This document shows positions 1 to 8,324 of a stretch of 64,000 nucleotides of DNA, piece after piece. Source of the stretch: Pseudomonas sp. URMO17WK12:I2 (GTDB lineage: Bacteria > Pseudomonadota > Gammaproteobacteria > Pseudomonadales > Pseudomonadaceae). Where the stretch lies: NCBI RefSeq assembly GCF_003253735.1, contig NZ_QKYW01000013.1:1-64000 (forward strand), in the 5' to 3' direction. How positions within the stretch are numbered: position 1 is the stretch's first letter; every line of letters begins with the position of its first letter. The notes under the pieces are model-generated. The model made no database searches, was not told the origin of the DNA, and worked only from the letters and a program-made list of their open reading frames with translations. The translations under genes and the position numbers were made by a program.

Positions 1-157
1 AAGCCTCCCCGGGCATGGCCCTGCCTAGATCGGTCAGGGTCAGGCGATGCCCATGCAACAAGGCGCTGACGCAACTCATCAGCGCGGTCAGTCGCTTGGC
101 GTGAACAGTGGGGAGTGCTTGGGAAAATGCCTTGTGTAAGAATCGTACTGCCTGCAT
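1..157 (-). CDS. IS4-family transposase, N-terminal part, cut by window edge
   Basis: An open frame runs from an ATG at 157 down to the window edge with no stop, giving 52 residues. The N-terminus reads as HKAF, then ALPTVHAKRLTALM, then ALLHGHRLTLTDLGRAM, which matches the conserved N-terminal helix region of IS4-family (DDE) transposases as I know them, a region normally followed by a KRVDRLLGN-type block. The catalytic core would lie outside the window, so intactness cannot be judged. The start codon lies inside the right arm of a long inverted repeat (151-212), so expression may be controlled by that structure. Family call is from recognition of the pattern, not a search. Confidence 0.7.
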   Translation of the reverse strand, partial: MQAVRFLHKAFSQALPTVHAKRLTALMSCVSALLHGHRLTLTDLGRAMPGEA

Positions 158-212
158 GAGTCTCGGGGGTTGGTTTGTTTGGCGACTACCAAACTGCCCG
201 ACTCATGCAGGC
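151..212. repeat. Hairpin repeat copy A overlapping transposase start
   Basis: The arms CCTGCATGAGTC (from 151) and GACTCATGCAGG (ending 211) are exact reverse complements. Inner segments also pair partly (GGTTTG with CAAACT). Read on the minus strand it starts GCCTGCATGAGTCGGG and contains GTAGTCGCC. A second copy in the opposite orientation lies at 2289-2342. The minus-strand right arm contains the ATG of the transposase at 157. Confidence 0.8.
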
Positions 213-269
213 ACCTTCAAGCTATCCGATTGATCTGCATTGATATTTTGTGGGGATTCCTCAGGGTCT

Positions 270-297
270 GTCCCCTATTGTTTGTCCCCTATTGTTT
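270..297. repeat. 14-bp tandem direct repeat
   Basis: GTCCCCTATTGTTT occurs twice head to tail (270-283 and 284-297), between the hairpin repeat and the end of the Lrp-type regulator gene. It may mark an insertion-sequence end or target-associated sequence. No function is assigned. Confidence 0.8.
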
Positions 298-313
298 ATT
301 GTTGCACCTTGAC

Positions 314-796
314 TTAGATGCTCAGGATTTCGCTAGCCGGGAATCGGTTCGTGGTCTTCATTTCCCGTAGTGAGAGGTTGGAGCGAATGCTGGAAACCCC
401 TGGCAGCGTCCTCAGGACTTTCTCGACGAAACGGCTGTAGCTGTCCAGGTCGCGCGCCACCACCTGAAGCAGGAAGTCGGCCTCGCCAGTCGTGTTGTGG
501 CAACTGAGCACCTGTGGCGCGGAGGCAATGATGCTTTCGAACCTGGCGGTCGCTTCTTCGCTGTGATCGGTGCAGGAAATCTGCACGAAGGCCATGACCC
601 CAAGCCCCAACTTCTTGCGGTTGAGAATCGCCTGGTATCCCTCGATGACCCCGCATTCCTCGAGGCGTTTCTGCCTGCGCCAACAGGACGCCTCGCTGAG
701 GGCAAGCTGCTGCGCGAGCTTTACGTTCGACAACCTGCCATCGCGTTGCAGGCGATCACATATTGCAATATCTACTTTATCCACCACGCCTGACAT
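314..796 (-). CDS. Lrp/AsnC-family transcriptional regulator
   Basis: The 160-residue product has the usual Lrp/AsnC size. An N-terminal winged HTH (about residues 5-55, including LSNVKLAQQLALSEASCWRR) is followed by an AsnC/RAM ligand-binding domain (VMAFVQISC, then the EVLSCHNTTGEADFLLQVV-like core seen here as QVLSCHNTTGEADFLL). Start chosen at 796 because AAGGAA lies just upstream; an in-frame ATG at 811 would add five residues. It is divergent from the zinc alcohol dehydrogenase gene at 1030, suggesting it controls that gene and itself from the 233-bp interval. The effector (probably an amino acid or related metabolite) cannot be read from sequence. Confidence 0.9.
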   Translation of the reverse strand: MSGVVDKVDIAICDRLQRDGRLSNVKLAQQLALSEASCWRRQKRLEECGVIEGYQAILNRKKLGLGVMAFVQISCTDHSEEATARFESIIASAPQVLSCHNTTGEADFLLQVVARDLDSYSRFVEKVLRTLPGVSSIRSNLSLREMKTTNRFPASEILSI

Positions 797-866
797 CGGG
801 GTTCCTTTCATATAAATGGCTTTAATGAAGGATCATTTCGCGCTCGGCGTGTTGTCAATCCCATTC

Positions 867-881
867 TGAAAGGTAATTTCA
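867..881. promoter_or_regulatory. 15-bp dyad, candidate Lrp-type operator
   Basis: TGAAAGGTAATTTCA is an inverted repeat (TGAAA/TTTCA) of 15 bp, the length typical of Lrp/AsnC operators. It sits between the divergent regulator (start 796) and dehydrogenase (start 1030). Assignment is inference from position and symmetry only. Confidence 0.35.
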
Positions 882-1029
882 GGGTGTTTATTCATAATGA
901 ATGCACTGCCCCAACCCGACAACGCAGCAGTTCTGCAGGCTTATAGCGGTAAATGCGCCAGTGGCCTGGCTATCGCGTACTCAGTGGTGCGGGACCGACG
1001 CCGTAGTGACTGTTCATCAGAGGTGCTCC

Positions 1030-2070
1030 ATGAAAGCCGTAGTCTACGAAGCCTTTTCCCAGCCGCCGCGCCTGATGACGGTCGCTGATCCCAGCGTGGA
1101 ACGCCACGGCGTGGTAATCCAGGTCAAGGGCACGGGTGTGTGCCGCAGCGACTGGCATGGCTGGAAAGGCCATGACCCGGACATCCAGTTGCCGCACGTG
1201 CCGGGGCACGAGCTGGCCGGCATCGTGGCGGAGGTCGGCAGTGATGTGACCAAGTGGAAGGTAGGCGACCGTGTAACCGTGCCCTTCGTAGGCGGTTGCG
1301 GCGCCTGTCCGGAGTGCAACAGCGGTAATCAACAGGTCTGCCACACCCAGTTTCAGCCAGGTTTTACCCATTGGGGCTCGTTCGCGGAGTATGTGGGCAT
1401 CCACCAGGCCGACCTGAACCTGGTCGCACTCCCTGAGCATATGGATTACGCAACGGCTGCCAGCTTGGGTTGCCGCTTCGTCACCTCTTTTCGGGCAGTT
1501 GTCGACCAAGGCAAAGTCAGCGCCGGCCAATGGGTAGCCGGGCACGGTTGCGGCGGCGTGGGCCTATCGGCCGTGATGATCGCCCAGGCCATTGGCGCCA
1601 ATGTCGTCGCAATCGATATCGCCGAGGACAAACTGGCGCTGGCTCGCGCCTTGGGGGTCGTGGCGACTGTGAATGCCACTCAGGTGGCGGACGTCAGCGA
1701 GGCGGTCATGGAGATTACCCACGGGGGCGCCCACGTATCGCTCGATGCGCTGGGCCACCCGACCACCTGCTTCAATTCCATCAACAACCTGCGCCGTCGC
1801 GGCAGGCATGTGCAGGTTGGCCTGATGCTCGCTGATCACGCCAAGCCGGCGATCCCGATGAGCAAGGTCATCGCCCACGAACTGGAGATTTGCGGCAGCC
1901 ATGGCATGCAAGCGCATCGCTATGGCGCCATGATCGAGATGATCGCTTCCGGCAAACTGGCGCCCGAGAAGCTGGTTGGCAAAACCATCAGCCTGGAGCA
2001 GTCCATCGACGTGCTGATGAATATGGATCGCTTCGAGACCACGGGCGTTACGGTGGTGACGCAGTTCTAG
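1030..2070 (+). CDS. Zinc-dependent alcohol dehydrogenase (MDR family)
   Basis: The 346-residue protein has the full medium-chain dehydrogenase plan. Catalytic zinc ligands are C38 and H60/E61 (PGHELAG), the structural zinc lobe has C90, C93, C96 and C104, and the Rossmann motif GHGCGGVG follows near residue 180. It would oxidise an alcohol or reduce an aldehyde with NAD(P)H in the cytoplasm; the substrate is unknown. The start at 1030 (MKAVVYEAF) matches family N-termini and has AGAGGTG upstream; the frame is open further upstream to 901 but that stretch does not look like family sequence. Divergent from an Lrp-type gene, which is its likely regulator. Confidence 0.93.
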   Translation: MKAVVYEAFSQPPRLMTVADPSVERHGVVIQVKGTGVCRSDWHGWKGHDPDIQLPHVPGHELAGIVAEVGSDVTKWKVGDRVTVPFVGGCGACPECNSGNQQVCHTQFQPGFTHWGSFAEYVGIHQADLNLVALPEHMDYATAASLGCRFVTSFRAVVDQGKVSAGQWVAGHGCGGVGLSAVMIAQAIGANVVAIDIAEDKLALARALGVVATVNATQVADVSEAVMEITHGGAHVSLDALGHPTTCFNSINNLRRRGRHVQVGLMLADHAKPAIPMSKVIAHELEICGSHGMQAHRYGAMIEMIASGKLAPEKLVGKTISLEQSIDVLMNMDRFETTGVTVVTQF

Positions 2071-2403
2071 GCTGTGTACGAAAAGTGCCTGCGCATGGGG
2101 TGATGGTGCGCTGAGAATGGGCTCGGATCGTTCATGTGCAACAGGTAAATCGAACGTGAGCCCAGTTCGTTCTCTGCAGTTTCTGCCTTGCCGGGTTTCT
2201 TACAGAGCCCAGATGCTGACCTTGCCACTGCAAGGAGTAGGTTCAGTCAGCCTGCCCCTGATGCAGATCAATCGAGTAGATTGAGAATGCCTGCATGAGT
2301 CGGGTGGTTGGTGGTCGCCCCCCAAAAAAGGCTCATGCAGGCGGATGTATTTGACCCTCCTAGGCAAATACAACCGCCCTTCCGCTCGCTATGTAATCTC
2401 CCC
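2071..2403. other. Intergenic region with hairpin repeat, no gene seen
   Basis: Between the convergent dehydrogenase and epimerase genes I see no coding sequence. It holds an imperfect inverted repeat (TGGGCTC at 2118-2124 with GAGCCCA at 2158-2164, plus inner CGTTC/GAACG), the second copy of the transposase-linked hairpin (2289-2342), and a short stem TGTATTTG (2346-2353) / CAAATACA (2365-2372) that may act as a terminator. Confidence 0.7.
2289..2342. repeat. Hairpin repeat copy B (solo)
   Basis: The arms GCCTGCATGAG (2289-2299) and CTCATGCAGGC (2332-2342) pair perfectly. Over the first 30 bases it aligns to the minus strand of copy A (GCCTGCATGAGTCGGG, then TTGGTGGTCGCC against TTTGGTAGTCGCC). 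No transposase reading frame follows this copy, so it looks like a solo hairpin or MITE-like remnant. Confidence 0.8.
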
Positions 2404-3552
2404 TTACTTCACCGAAAACTTGAACACCGTGTTCTGCGTATACGTCTGCCCCGGATCCAGCCGTGTTGAAGCGAACGTCGGCTGGTTCGGCGCATCCGGG
2501 AAGTGTTGGGTTTCCAGGGTGAAGGCGCTCCAGTGGGCGTAGGTCTTGCCGGCTTTGCCCTTCACCGTGCCGTCCAGGAAGTTGCTGGTGTAGAACTGCA
2601 CGCCCGGCTCGGTGGTGTAGAGCTGCAGGAGGCGACCGGAGGCGGGGTCGTGGACCTCGGCGGCGAGTTGTTTGATGTCGCCTTTGGTATCCAGCGCCCA
2701 GTTGAAGTCGAAGCCGCCCTGTTTGGCTTCGGCGAATTTGAGCTGCTCGTGGTCGTCCTTGATGTGCTGGCCGATGGGCGTCGGTTTGCTGAAGTCCATC
2801 GGTGTGCCTTTGACCGGGGCCAGTTCGCCGGTGGGGATCAGCGTCTTGTTGACCGGTGTGTAGTGGCTGGCGTGCAGGGTGGCGACCTGTTTGAGCATGT
2901 CGCCGTTGCCGGCCCCGGCAAGGTTGAAGTAGCTGTGGTTGGTGAGGTTGACCACGGTGGGCTTGTCGGTGGTGGCCTTGTAGTCGATGTGCAGTTCGTT
3001 GTTGTCGGTGAGGCGGTAGGTGACTTCGGTTTTCAGGTTGCCGGGAAAGCCCATCTCGCCATCCTTGGAGAGGTAGGTGAGGGTCACGCCGACCGAGTCC
3101 TTATCCTTCACCGGTTTGGCTTCCCAGACCTTCTTGTCGAAGCCCTCGGCACCGCCATGCAGGGCATTCGGCCCGTCATTGAGCGGCACCTGGAAACGCT
3201 TGCCATCGAGTTCGAAGGCGCCGCCGGCCAGGCGATTGCCGAAGCGGCCGATGGTGGCGCCGAAGAACGCGGTGCCGGCTTCATAGCCCTGCACGTCATC
3301 GAAACCCAGCACCACATCTTCGACCTTGCCGTTCTTGTCCGGCACTTCCAGGGCCTGCAGCACGCCGCCGTAGGTGATGATGGTGGCCTGCATGCCGTGG
3401 CTGTTGCGCAATTGGTACTGCTCGACGGGCGTGCCATCGCGGGTCTTGCCGAAGGGCTTGTGTTCGCTGGTCAGCCCGGCAGCGTTTGCGCCTGTGCTGG
3501 CAATCGCCAGGGAGAGGGCCAGGCCGGATAGCAGATGGTGGGGGTGAGTCAT
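2404..3552 (-). CDS. galM: Aldose 1-epimerase (galactose mutarotase), periplasmic
   Basis: The 382-residue product interconverts alpha and beta anomers of aldoses. The N-terminal hydrophobic stretch ending in ANA (residues 22-24) is a Sec signal peptide, so it should act in the periplasm. The family residues are present: H132 (NALHGG), H206 (NLTNHSYFNLAG) and catalytic E347 (ETQHFPD). GGAAG lies upstream of the ATG at 3552. It stands alone; the genes upstream are separated by about 250 bp. No galactose operon is nearby, so its sugar substrate is open. Confidence 0.92.
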   Translation of the reverse strand: MTHPHHLLSGLALSLAIASTGANAAGLTSEHKPFGKTRDGTPVEQYQLRNSHGMQATIITYGGVLQALEVPDKNGKVEDVVLGFDDVQGYEAGTAFFGATIGRFGNRLAGGAFELDGKRFQVPLNDGPNALHGGAEGFDKKVWEAKPVKDKDSVGVTLTYLSKDGEMGFPGNLKTEVTYRLTDNNELHIDYKATTDKPTVVNLTNHSYFNLAGAGNGDMLKQVATLHASHYTPVNKTLIPTGELAPVKGTPMDFSKPTPIGQHIKDDHEQLKFAEAKQGGFDFNWALDTKGDIKQLAAEVHDPASGRLLQLYTTEPGVQFYTSNFLDGTVKGKAGKTYAHWSAFTLETQHFPDAPNQPTFASTRLDPGQTYTQNTVFKFSVK

Positions 3553-3760
3553 GGTCGAACTTCCTTTTATTGTTGTGAGAGTCGTTCTAACGAGCAGGGC
3601 CTGCAGCAGCGAATGCCGGGCCGAATGATCTTGATACGAAAAACAGGTTAGCTGTTATCTGACCACCGGCTAGTCCATTCGTCTCGGTGTGCTGGTCTTG
3701 CATGAGGTGCCGTGGAAGGCAGATGGCCTCAGCCCGGGTCCGGGCCGTGTGGGGAAGGGA

Positions 3761-3790
3761 GCACGTAACGACCAGTCTGCCGTTACGTGC
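3761..3790 (-). terminator. Perfect stem-loop after the lipoprotein pair
   Basis: GCACGTAACG (3761-3770) and CGTTACGTGC (3781-3790) form a perfect 10-bp stem with a 10-nt loop, 13 bp past the stop of the lipoprotein gene ending at 3804. There is no strong U tract. Confidence 0.55.
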
Positions 3791-3803
3791 CCTGGTGCAG
3801 CTG

Positions 3804-4874
3804 TTACTGAGGTGTTTGGCCTGCAGCTGCTTTCTGCTGCTTGACGCCCTCGTTCACGTACTTCCAGTAATCGGCCTGCGGATTGGCGCGGCACTGCTCG
3901 ATGATCCACGGCAGTGCGCGTGCGAAGGCCTTGTCGACTTCCGTCGCGGACGCACTGTCCTGCTGACGCAGTTCGGCAAGGAACAGCAGTGCCGAGGTCT
4001 GTTGGAAGGTCGACAGATCGCTGACAGGTTTGCCCGGCGAGGCTTGCTCGAAGGCTTTCAGTTCCTGGGTGACCTGGGCGCAGCTCTGTTCCTGCGTGCG
4101 CACCAGGGACTGTGGCTTGAGGATTATCGGTCGGCTGGTTCGTTGCGTCGCCGGTGCCTCGGGGCTGGGCGTCCAGGGCTCGTACCGCCAGGCGCGCACC
4201 GTTTCCAATACGGCCGAACGTGCAAGCTCGGGGGCATCGCCGGCGACTGTCACATCGCTAACCGAACCGTCGGCGTTTACCTGATAGCTGACGATCAACG
4301 CGATGTGCTGTTGCAGGGTTGCTGGCGCTACCGGCATCGGCGTGTGCACGGGCTTCAGTGGGGTGAGCTTGAACAGCGCCGCATCGGCCTGAACCCGGGC
4401 GGCGAAGCTGTTGATGATGCGGCGGATGTTGTCGCCGCGGCCATCGGGATGCACGAACAACCCGTTGTAATGGGTGGTCTTGTTGTCGACTCGGTAAGTG
4501 GCCACCTCTTCCTGGCCGCGGGTGACCCGGAAGGTCATTTCCGTCTCCCAGGACACGGAGGCCGGGATGATGAACAGGCTGAAAGCGCTGAGGAACTGAT
4601 TTGGAATGTTGCTGAAACCGTAGTAGTCGCCAAGCGACACCACCTGGATGTTGTAGCCGCCAGGGTCGAAGCCTTCGCGAACCTGCTCGAAGACGCCAGT
4701 GCTGCGCAGGTGATTACGGATAAGCGGGCCGGGGACCGACCCTAGGGTTTGCACGCTTACCTGTGGCAGCGTCAGTTGCTGATTCAGCGTGGGTTCGGGC
4801 AGGGTGTGGTTGACCTGGCAACCGCCCAAAAGCCCCAGCACGGCAATGCTCAGGACGCGCAGTAAGTTGTTCAT
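3804..4874 (-). CDS. Lipoprotein with TonB-C-like domain, function unknown
   Basis: The 356-residue product starts with a lipoprotein signal (LGLLGGC, lipidated C19). Residues about 190-240 (VSYQVNADGSVSDVTV followed by VRAWRYEPW) resemble the TonB C-terminal/energy-transducer fold often found fused to periplasmic proteins. The middle region (RGQEEVATYRV and DGRGDNIRRIINS) resembles no family I know. The gene overlaps the preceding lipoprotein gene by 4 nt (ATGA), so the two are translationally coupled and probably act together at the outer or inner membrane. A role in a TonB-like energy chain is unsupported because no ExbBD or TonB gene is nearby. Confidence 0.75.
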   Translation of the reverse strand: MNNLLRVLSIAVLGLLGGCQVNHTLPEPTLNQQLTLPQVSVQTLGSVPGPLIRNHLRSTGVFEQVREGFDPGGYNIQVVSLGDYYGFSNIPNQFLSAFSLFIIPASVSWETEMTFRVTRGQEEVATYRVDNKTTHYNGLFVHPDGRGDNIRRIINSFAARVQADAALFKLTPLKPVHTPMPVAPATLQQHIALIVSYQVNADGSVSDVTVAGDAPELARSAVLETVRAWRYEPWTPSPEAPATQRTSRPIILKPQSLVRTQEQSCAQVTQELKAFEQASPGKPVSDLSTFQQTSALLFLAELRQQDSASATEVDKAFARALPWIIEQCRANPQADYWKYVNEGVKQQKAAAGQTPQ

Positions 4875-5524
4875 TTCGCTTGCCCCGACAGAATCGTTTT
4901 GTAGACAGCGGCATTCTCGGCTTCGCTGTCGAGCATGATCGGGTAGGCGCCCTCCATGTGTTTCAGCTCCAGTTGCTGGAGCGGCGGCAGTTCGGGGTGT
5001 TTGCCGGTGGTCAGGGCCTGGTCTCGTTTCAGGTTGTAGCTGTGGATAAAGGAGCAGTGGCCGTCGTAGTCGATGCAGGCCGCGCGGAAGTCGCCGATGT
5101 AGTAGGCCTTGCCGGGCTCAAGCTGCAGGGGAATGGAGAAGTCCTCGCGCCTCCAGGCCGTGGTGCCTTCGCTGCGTTTGAACAGAACGTTGTACAGCTC
5201 GTATTGGCCGGGTTTGAGCGGCATGACGAACAGCGTACCGATGCCACGGCGGCCATCGCGGATGTCCCGTGGTGTGCGCAGGTGAACGTTGTTGCGCAGG
5301 CGTGCCGAGGCGGAGCCGCCACCGCCTTTCTGGCGCAGCAGGAGGCTTTGTTCGTGGAGCGAATACTTGGCGTCCGGCCAGACGCCGACCACTCCCACCA
5401 GATAGCTGGTGGCGCCGTCTTTGGCGGGGCGGATGCTCTTGTCGATATCGATGGGAGACAGGCTGTAACAGCCGCTCAGGTTGAGAAACAGCAGGGCGCA
5501 GAGAAGGTTGCGTAACAGGAGCAT
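4871..5524 (-). CDS. Putative lipoprotein of unknown function
   Basis: The 217-residue product begins MLLLRNLLCALLFLNLSGC, with a lipobox LSGC and lipidated C19; the start at 5524 is chosen because it places this signal at the N-terminus, although the frame is open further upstream. The mature part contains YELYNVLFKRSEG and LEPGKAYYIGDFRA, a beta-rich pattern like proteins that report size or content of a bound group, but I recognise no named domain with certainty. It overlaps the next lipoprotein gene by 4 nt and is presumably its partner. Confidence 0.75.
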   Translation of the reverse strand: MLLLRNLLCALLFLNLSGCYSLSPIDIDKSIRPAKDGATSYLVGVVGVWPDAKYSLHEQSLLLRQKGGGGSASARLRNNVHLRTPRDIRDGRRGIGTLFVMPLKPGQYELYNVLFKRSEGTTAWRREDFSIPLQLEPGKAYYIGDFRAACIDYDGHCSFIHSYNLKRDQALTTGKHPELPPLQQLELKHMEGAYPIMLDSEAENAAVYKTILSGQAK

Positions 5525-5756
5525 CGGTACACTCGCGTGCAGGGCAGCGCCACCGAGCACAGGGCTGGCAGGGCCGTTAATGAACACAAGGTGTGAAGCG
5601 AGGGGCACAGCACACCAATCCTTGGCGACATCATTCCAATGTAGCGAGGCGCGATTATAGCGAGGTGCGCGCGTGGATGGGTGGGTAGCGATCTGAACCA
5701 CGACACGCATCCCACTGTGGGCGCCAGGCGAAAAGGAGGGAGGAGAGCGGTAGCGT

Positions 5757-6716
5757 TCAGGGCGCCGCCTTGAACCGCCCCACAAGCGCCGCGCGCACGC
5801 ATCCCCACGCAATCGCGCCGATGATCAACACCTCGGCATAGCCAACCAGCAGGTTGAACGAGAACACCAGGGGTTGTTCGCTCCAGTAGAAGCTATGCGC
5901 TCCCGTTCGAAAGCCGCTGACACGCAAACGGCCGGTAAACAGCGCAGGCAGCAGCGTGGTGAGGTGGCTCAGTTCGAATACCGCCAGGAAGGCGCCCAGT
6001 AACGCGCAAAACGCCCGTGCTGGAGCGCTGATGGTCTCGGCTGCCTTGGTCAGTGGTGCTGATTCCCGCTCGGCACTCTGCCTCGCACTCTTGGCGGCGC
6101 GCCTGCGGTTTGGGGCGGGCATTGGCTTGTAGATCACCGGCGCTTTGGCTGTCGCCGGATCGATAATGGCCGTCGGCACCTCAAGCTGCAGATACTCGGC
6201 CAGTTCTTGCAGCCAGCGGTCAGTGCGTTGGCTGCCGGGTATGACCGACACGTTGTCGGTGGTCAGCCGGTGCTCGCTGCCGTCGCGCATCACCAGCCAC
6301 AGCTGGGTGCGGGCGGGCTCGGCGTCTTGGCGACGGCGCAGTTCGAGGCGTTTGGCTTTATCGATTCGGAATACGTCGTGTATCCGCTCTCGACGGCCAA
6401 AGAAGTTCCGCGTGCGGCGTTTGCCTTCGCCGTCGAGGCGTGACAACAGCAAGGTCTCGCGCATGCCGGTGTAGACGGTCACGACCAGGCCAAGGGCTGG
6501 AAACAGCAGCAGCCCGAGCATGATCAGCAACATCGTCAGTGGATCCAGGCTGGCCGATGGCGAGGAGTCGCTGGCAACCGCGATGGCCACGAATGCAACC
6601 GGGGCGGCAAAGGCGATCGCGCCCATCAGCGGCGCGACGACGTTCATCACCCCATTGTGTGAGTGAATGTGCAGGTCACCCTCTGGGGTGCGCTCGTAGT
6701 GATAGCCAATCAGCAC
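5757..6716 (-). CDS. Membrane protein of unknown function
   Basis: The 319-residue product starts at a GTG (6716) preceded by AGGG. It has two hydrophobic segments near residues 27-50 and 62-83, a soluble central part with a basic face (KRRTRNFFGRRERIHDVFRIDKAKRLELRRR) that reads like a PH-like or signalling segment, a basic linker near residues 200-215, and two more membrane segments toward the C-terminus. I do not recognise the family. It lies upstream of the two lipoprotein genes on the same strand, separated by about 230 bp, so co-transcription is possible but not shown. Confidence 0.7.
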   Translation of the reverse strand: MLIGYHYERTPEGDLHIHSHNGVMNVVAPLMGAIAFAAPVAFVAIAVASDSSPSASLDPLTMLLIMLGLLLFPALGLVVTVYTGMRETLLLSRLDGEGKRRTRNFFGRRERIHDVFRIDKAKRLELRRRQDAEPARTQLWLVMRDGSEHRLTTDNVSVIPGSQRTDRWLQELAEYLQLEVPTAIIDPATAKAPVIYKPMPAPNRRRAAKSARQSAERESAPLTKAAETISAPARAFCALLGAFLAVFELSHLTTLLPALFTGRLRVSGFRTGAHSFYWSEQPLVFSFNLLVGYAEVLIIGAIAWGCVRAALVGRFKAAP

Positions 6717-6848
6717 GCGAAATCCCTGTGCGCTGCGATGCGCGCCATATGGTCAGCTGCGCAGAATACCTGAGGGGCGGGCCCCTCGCGACCTAGCGCG
6801 CTGGCCGCTATCGAATGATTTCCACGCGCTTGCGCAGCTGATGGATCT

Positions 6849-7178
6849 TCAACCCTGCCCGGTCGCCTTACCCGCGGGCTGAGCCTGCGCCTGCCACTGG
6901 CGGATCGCCTGCAGCATCTGGTCGTCGTAGCCGCGCAACTTGCGCGCCTTGTAGGGCGAGGCGCTGATCGCCAGGATCGGCGCACTGTAATGAATGGCTT
7001 GGGCGAGGCGATCCAGATAGGCGTGGCCATCGCGGCGGTACTCGGCAAGCTCCTCCTCGTTGAGGCGGATCAGCACGCTGCAACTGACGGCGCCGTGATG
7101 GCATTCCACGTCCAGCAGCAAACCGCTGTCGTCTTCCAGCAGCAACCAGGCGTGGGGTTGGTGATCGATGACCTGCAT
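6849..7178 (-). CDS. Conserved small protein of unknown function
   Basis: The 109-residue soluble protein begins at an ATG at 7178 preceded by AGGACG. It is predicted to be alpha/beta, rich in acidic residues, with the stretches WLLLEDDSGLLLDVECHHGA and LNEEELAEYRRDG, and no signal peptide or membrane segment. It is 26 bp downstream of the alpha/beta hydrolase gene on the same strand and likely shares its transcript. No function can be assigned. Confidence 0.7.
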   Translation of the reverse strand: MQVIDHQPHAWLLLEDDSGLLLDVECHHGAVSCSVLIRLNEEELAEYRRDGHAYLDRLAQAIHYSAPILAISASPYKARKLRGYDDQMLQAIRQWQAQAQPAGKATGQG

Positions 7179-7204
7179 GGTTCGTCCTCTGCTGGGCTGA
7201 GCGA

Positions 7205-8107
7205 TCAGCCCTTGCCGATCATCTGCTGGGAGAACAGCGTGCGAATCGCCTCGCGGTATTCGCGGCTGCCGGTGCGCATGCTGTTGTTGTGGTTGCCGCC
7301 GTCGATCAGCAGCAGGCGCTTGGGCTGGTTGGCCGCCTGGTAGAGGCTTTCGCTGAAGCGCGCCGGCACGTAGCGGTCGCCTGTGCCGTGGGCGATAAGC
7401 ACCGGTACCTTGATGTCGCCGATCTTGCTCAGGGAGTCGAATTTCTGCGACAGCAGCCAGCGCACCGGCAGCGAGGTGTACTCGGCGGCTACAGAGGTGG
7501 CGGCATCGGCCAGGTTGGTGAAGGTCGATTCGATGATCAGCCCGGCCAGCGGCGGCGTATGGCGATCACGGCCCAGGGAGTCGGCCAGGTTGACCGCCAC
7601 GGCGCCGCCCAGGGAGTGCCCGTAGATAAAGCGCTTGGCCGGGTCCGGCTGTAGCTCGGTGAGGCGCTGCCAGGCGATCTCGGCGTCTTCGTAAAGAGTG
7701 CGCTCGGAAGGCAGCTCGCCGCGGCTCTCGCCAAAGCCGCGGTAGTCGATGGCCAGCACCGAGAAGCCCATGGCGTGCAGCTGTTCGATGCGAAACAGCT
7801 GGCCGGTCAGGTTCCAGCGCGAACCGTGCAGGTACAGCAGGGTTGGCGCGTCCGCCTTGCGGGCTGGCCACCACCAGGCGTGGATGTTCTGGCTGTCGCC
7901 GAACTCGGGCACGCTGAGGGTCATGTTTTTAACACCGGCAGGCAGGCCGTGAAACCAGCTGGCGGTGCCCGGTTCGATGCGAAACACCAGCTCGCGCTCT
8001 TTTTCTTCCAGCTTGGTGCAGCCGACCGGCAGGCCGACGGCCAGGCACAGCAGCAAGCCGATGCTGAACCAGCGACGACGCAGGGTGTGGATAAGTGTGG
8101 TGGCCAT
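7205..8107 (-). CDS. Alpha/beta hydrolase, membrane-anchored
   Basis: The 300-residue product is a serine hydrolase of the alpha/beta fold. The nucleophile elbow is GHSLGG with S165, the acid is D244 (HGTGDRYVP) and the histidine is H273 (GGNHNN). The N-terminus has a hydrophobic segment ending LPVGC at C30, which may be lipidated, although Pro at -3 is a poor lipobox; otherwise it is a signal anchor. The start at 8107 is preceded by GGAGAG. The oxyanion region LYLHGSRWN and the DYRGFGES segment place it near the bem46/YfhR-like group. Substrate is unknown. Confidence 0.85.
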   Translation of the reverse strand: MATTLIHTLRRRWFSIGLLLCLAVGLPVGCTKLEEKERELVFRIEPGTASWFHGLPAGVKNMTLSVPEFGDSQNIHAWWWPARKADAPTLLYLHGSRWNLTGQLFRIEQLHAMGFSVLAIDYRGFGESRGELPSERTLYEDAEIAWQRLTELQPDPAKRFIYGHSLGGAVAVNLADSLGRDRHTPPLAGLIIESTFTNLADAATSVAAEYTSLPVRWLLSQKFDSLSKIGDIKVPVLIAHGTGDRYVPARFSESLYQAANQPKRLLLIDGGNHNNSMRTGSREYREAIRTLFSQQMIGKG

Positions 8108-8324
8108 GGCTCTCCGCGGAGTTTGCAAACGTAACGCGCGCCGCGCTTCGCTCACGGGCGGCGCAGGGGCGGGGGGAAGTGATAGGCGAATAGACCGAAA
8201 CACCACGCCTGCGTTCGCCGCCGCGACTGGTTTCGGGTATCGAGTTGTAACCGCAGCATGCCAGGGCTGCTGGCGCTTTCAAGCCTACGTTATGCTGCGC
8301 CGCTGAATTCCTGCGGACGCCACC

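Noticed and set aside
2503..3531. A 342-codon open frame on the plus strand across the aldose epimerase gene
   Set aside because: It is a frame opposite a well-supported GalM coding sequence, with composition (V/G/D/A-rich) typical of antisense frames in GC-rich DNA.
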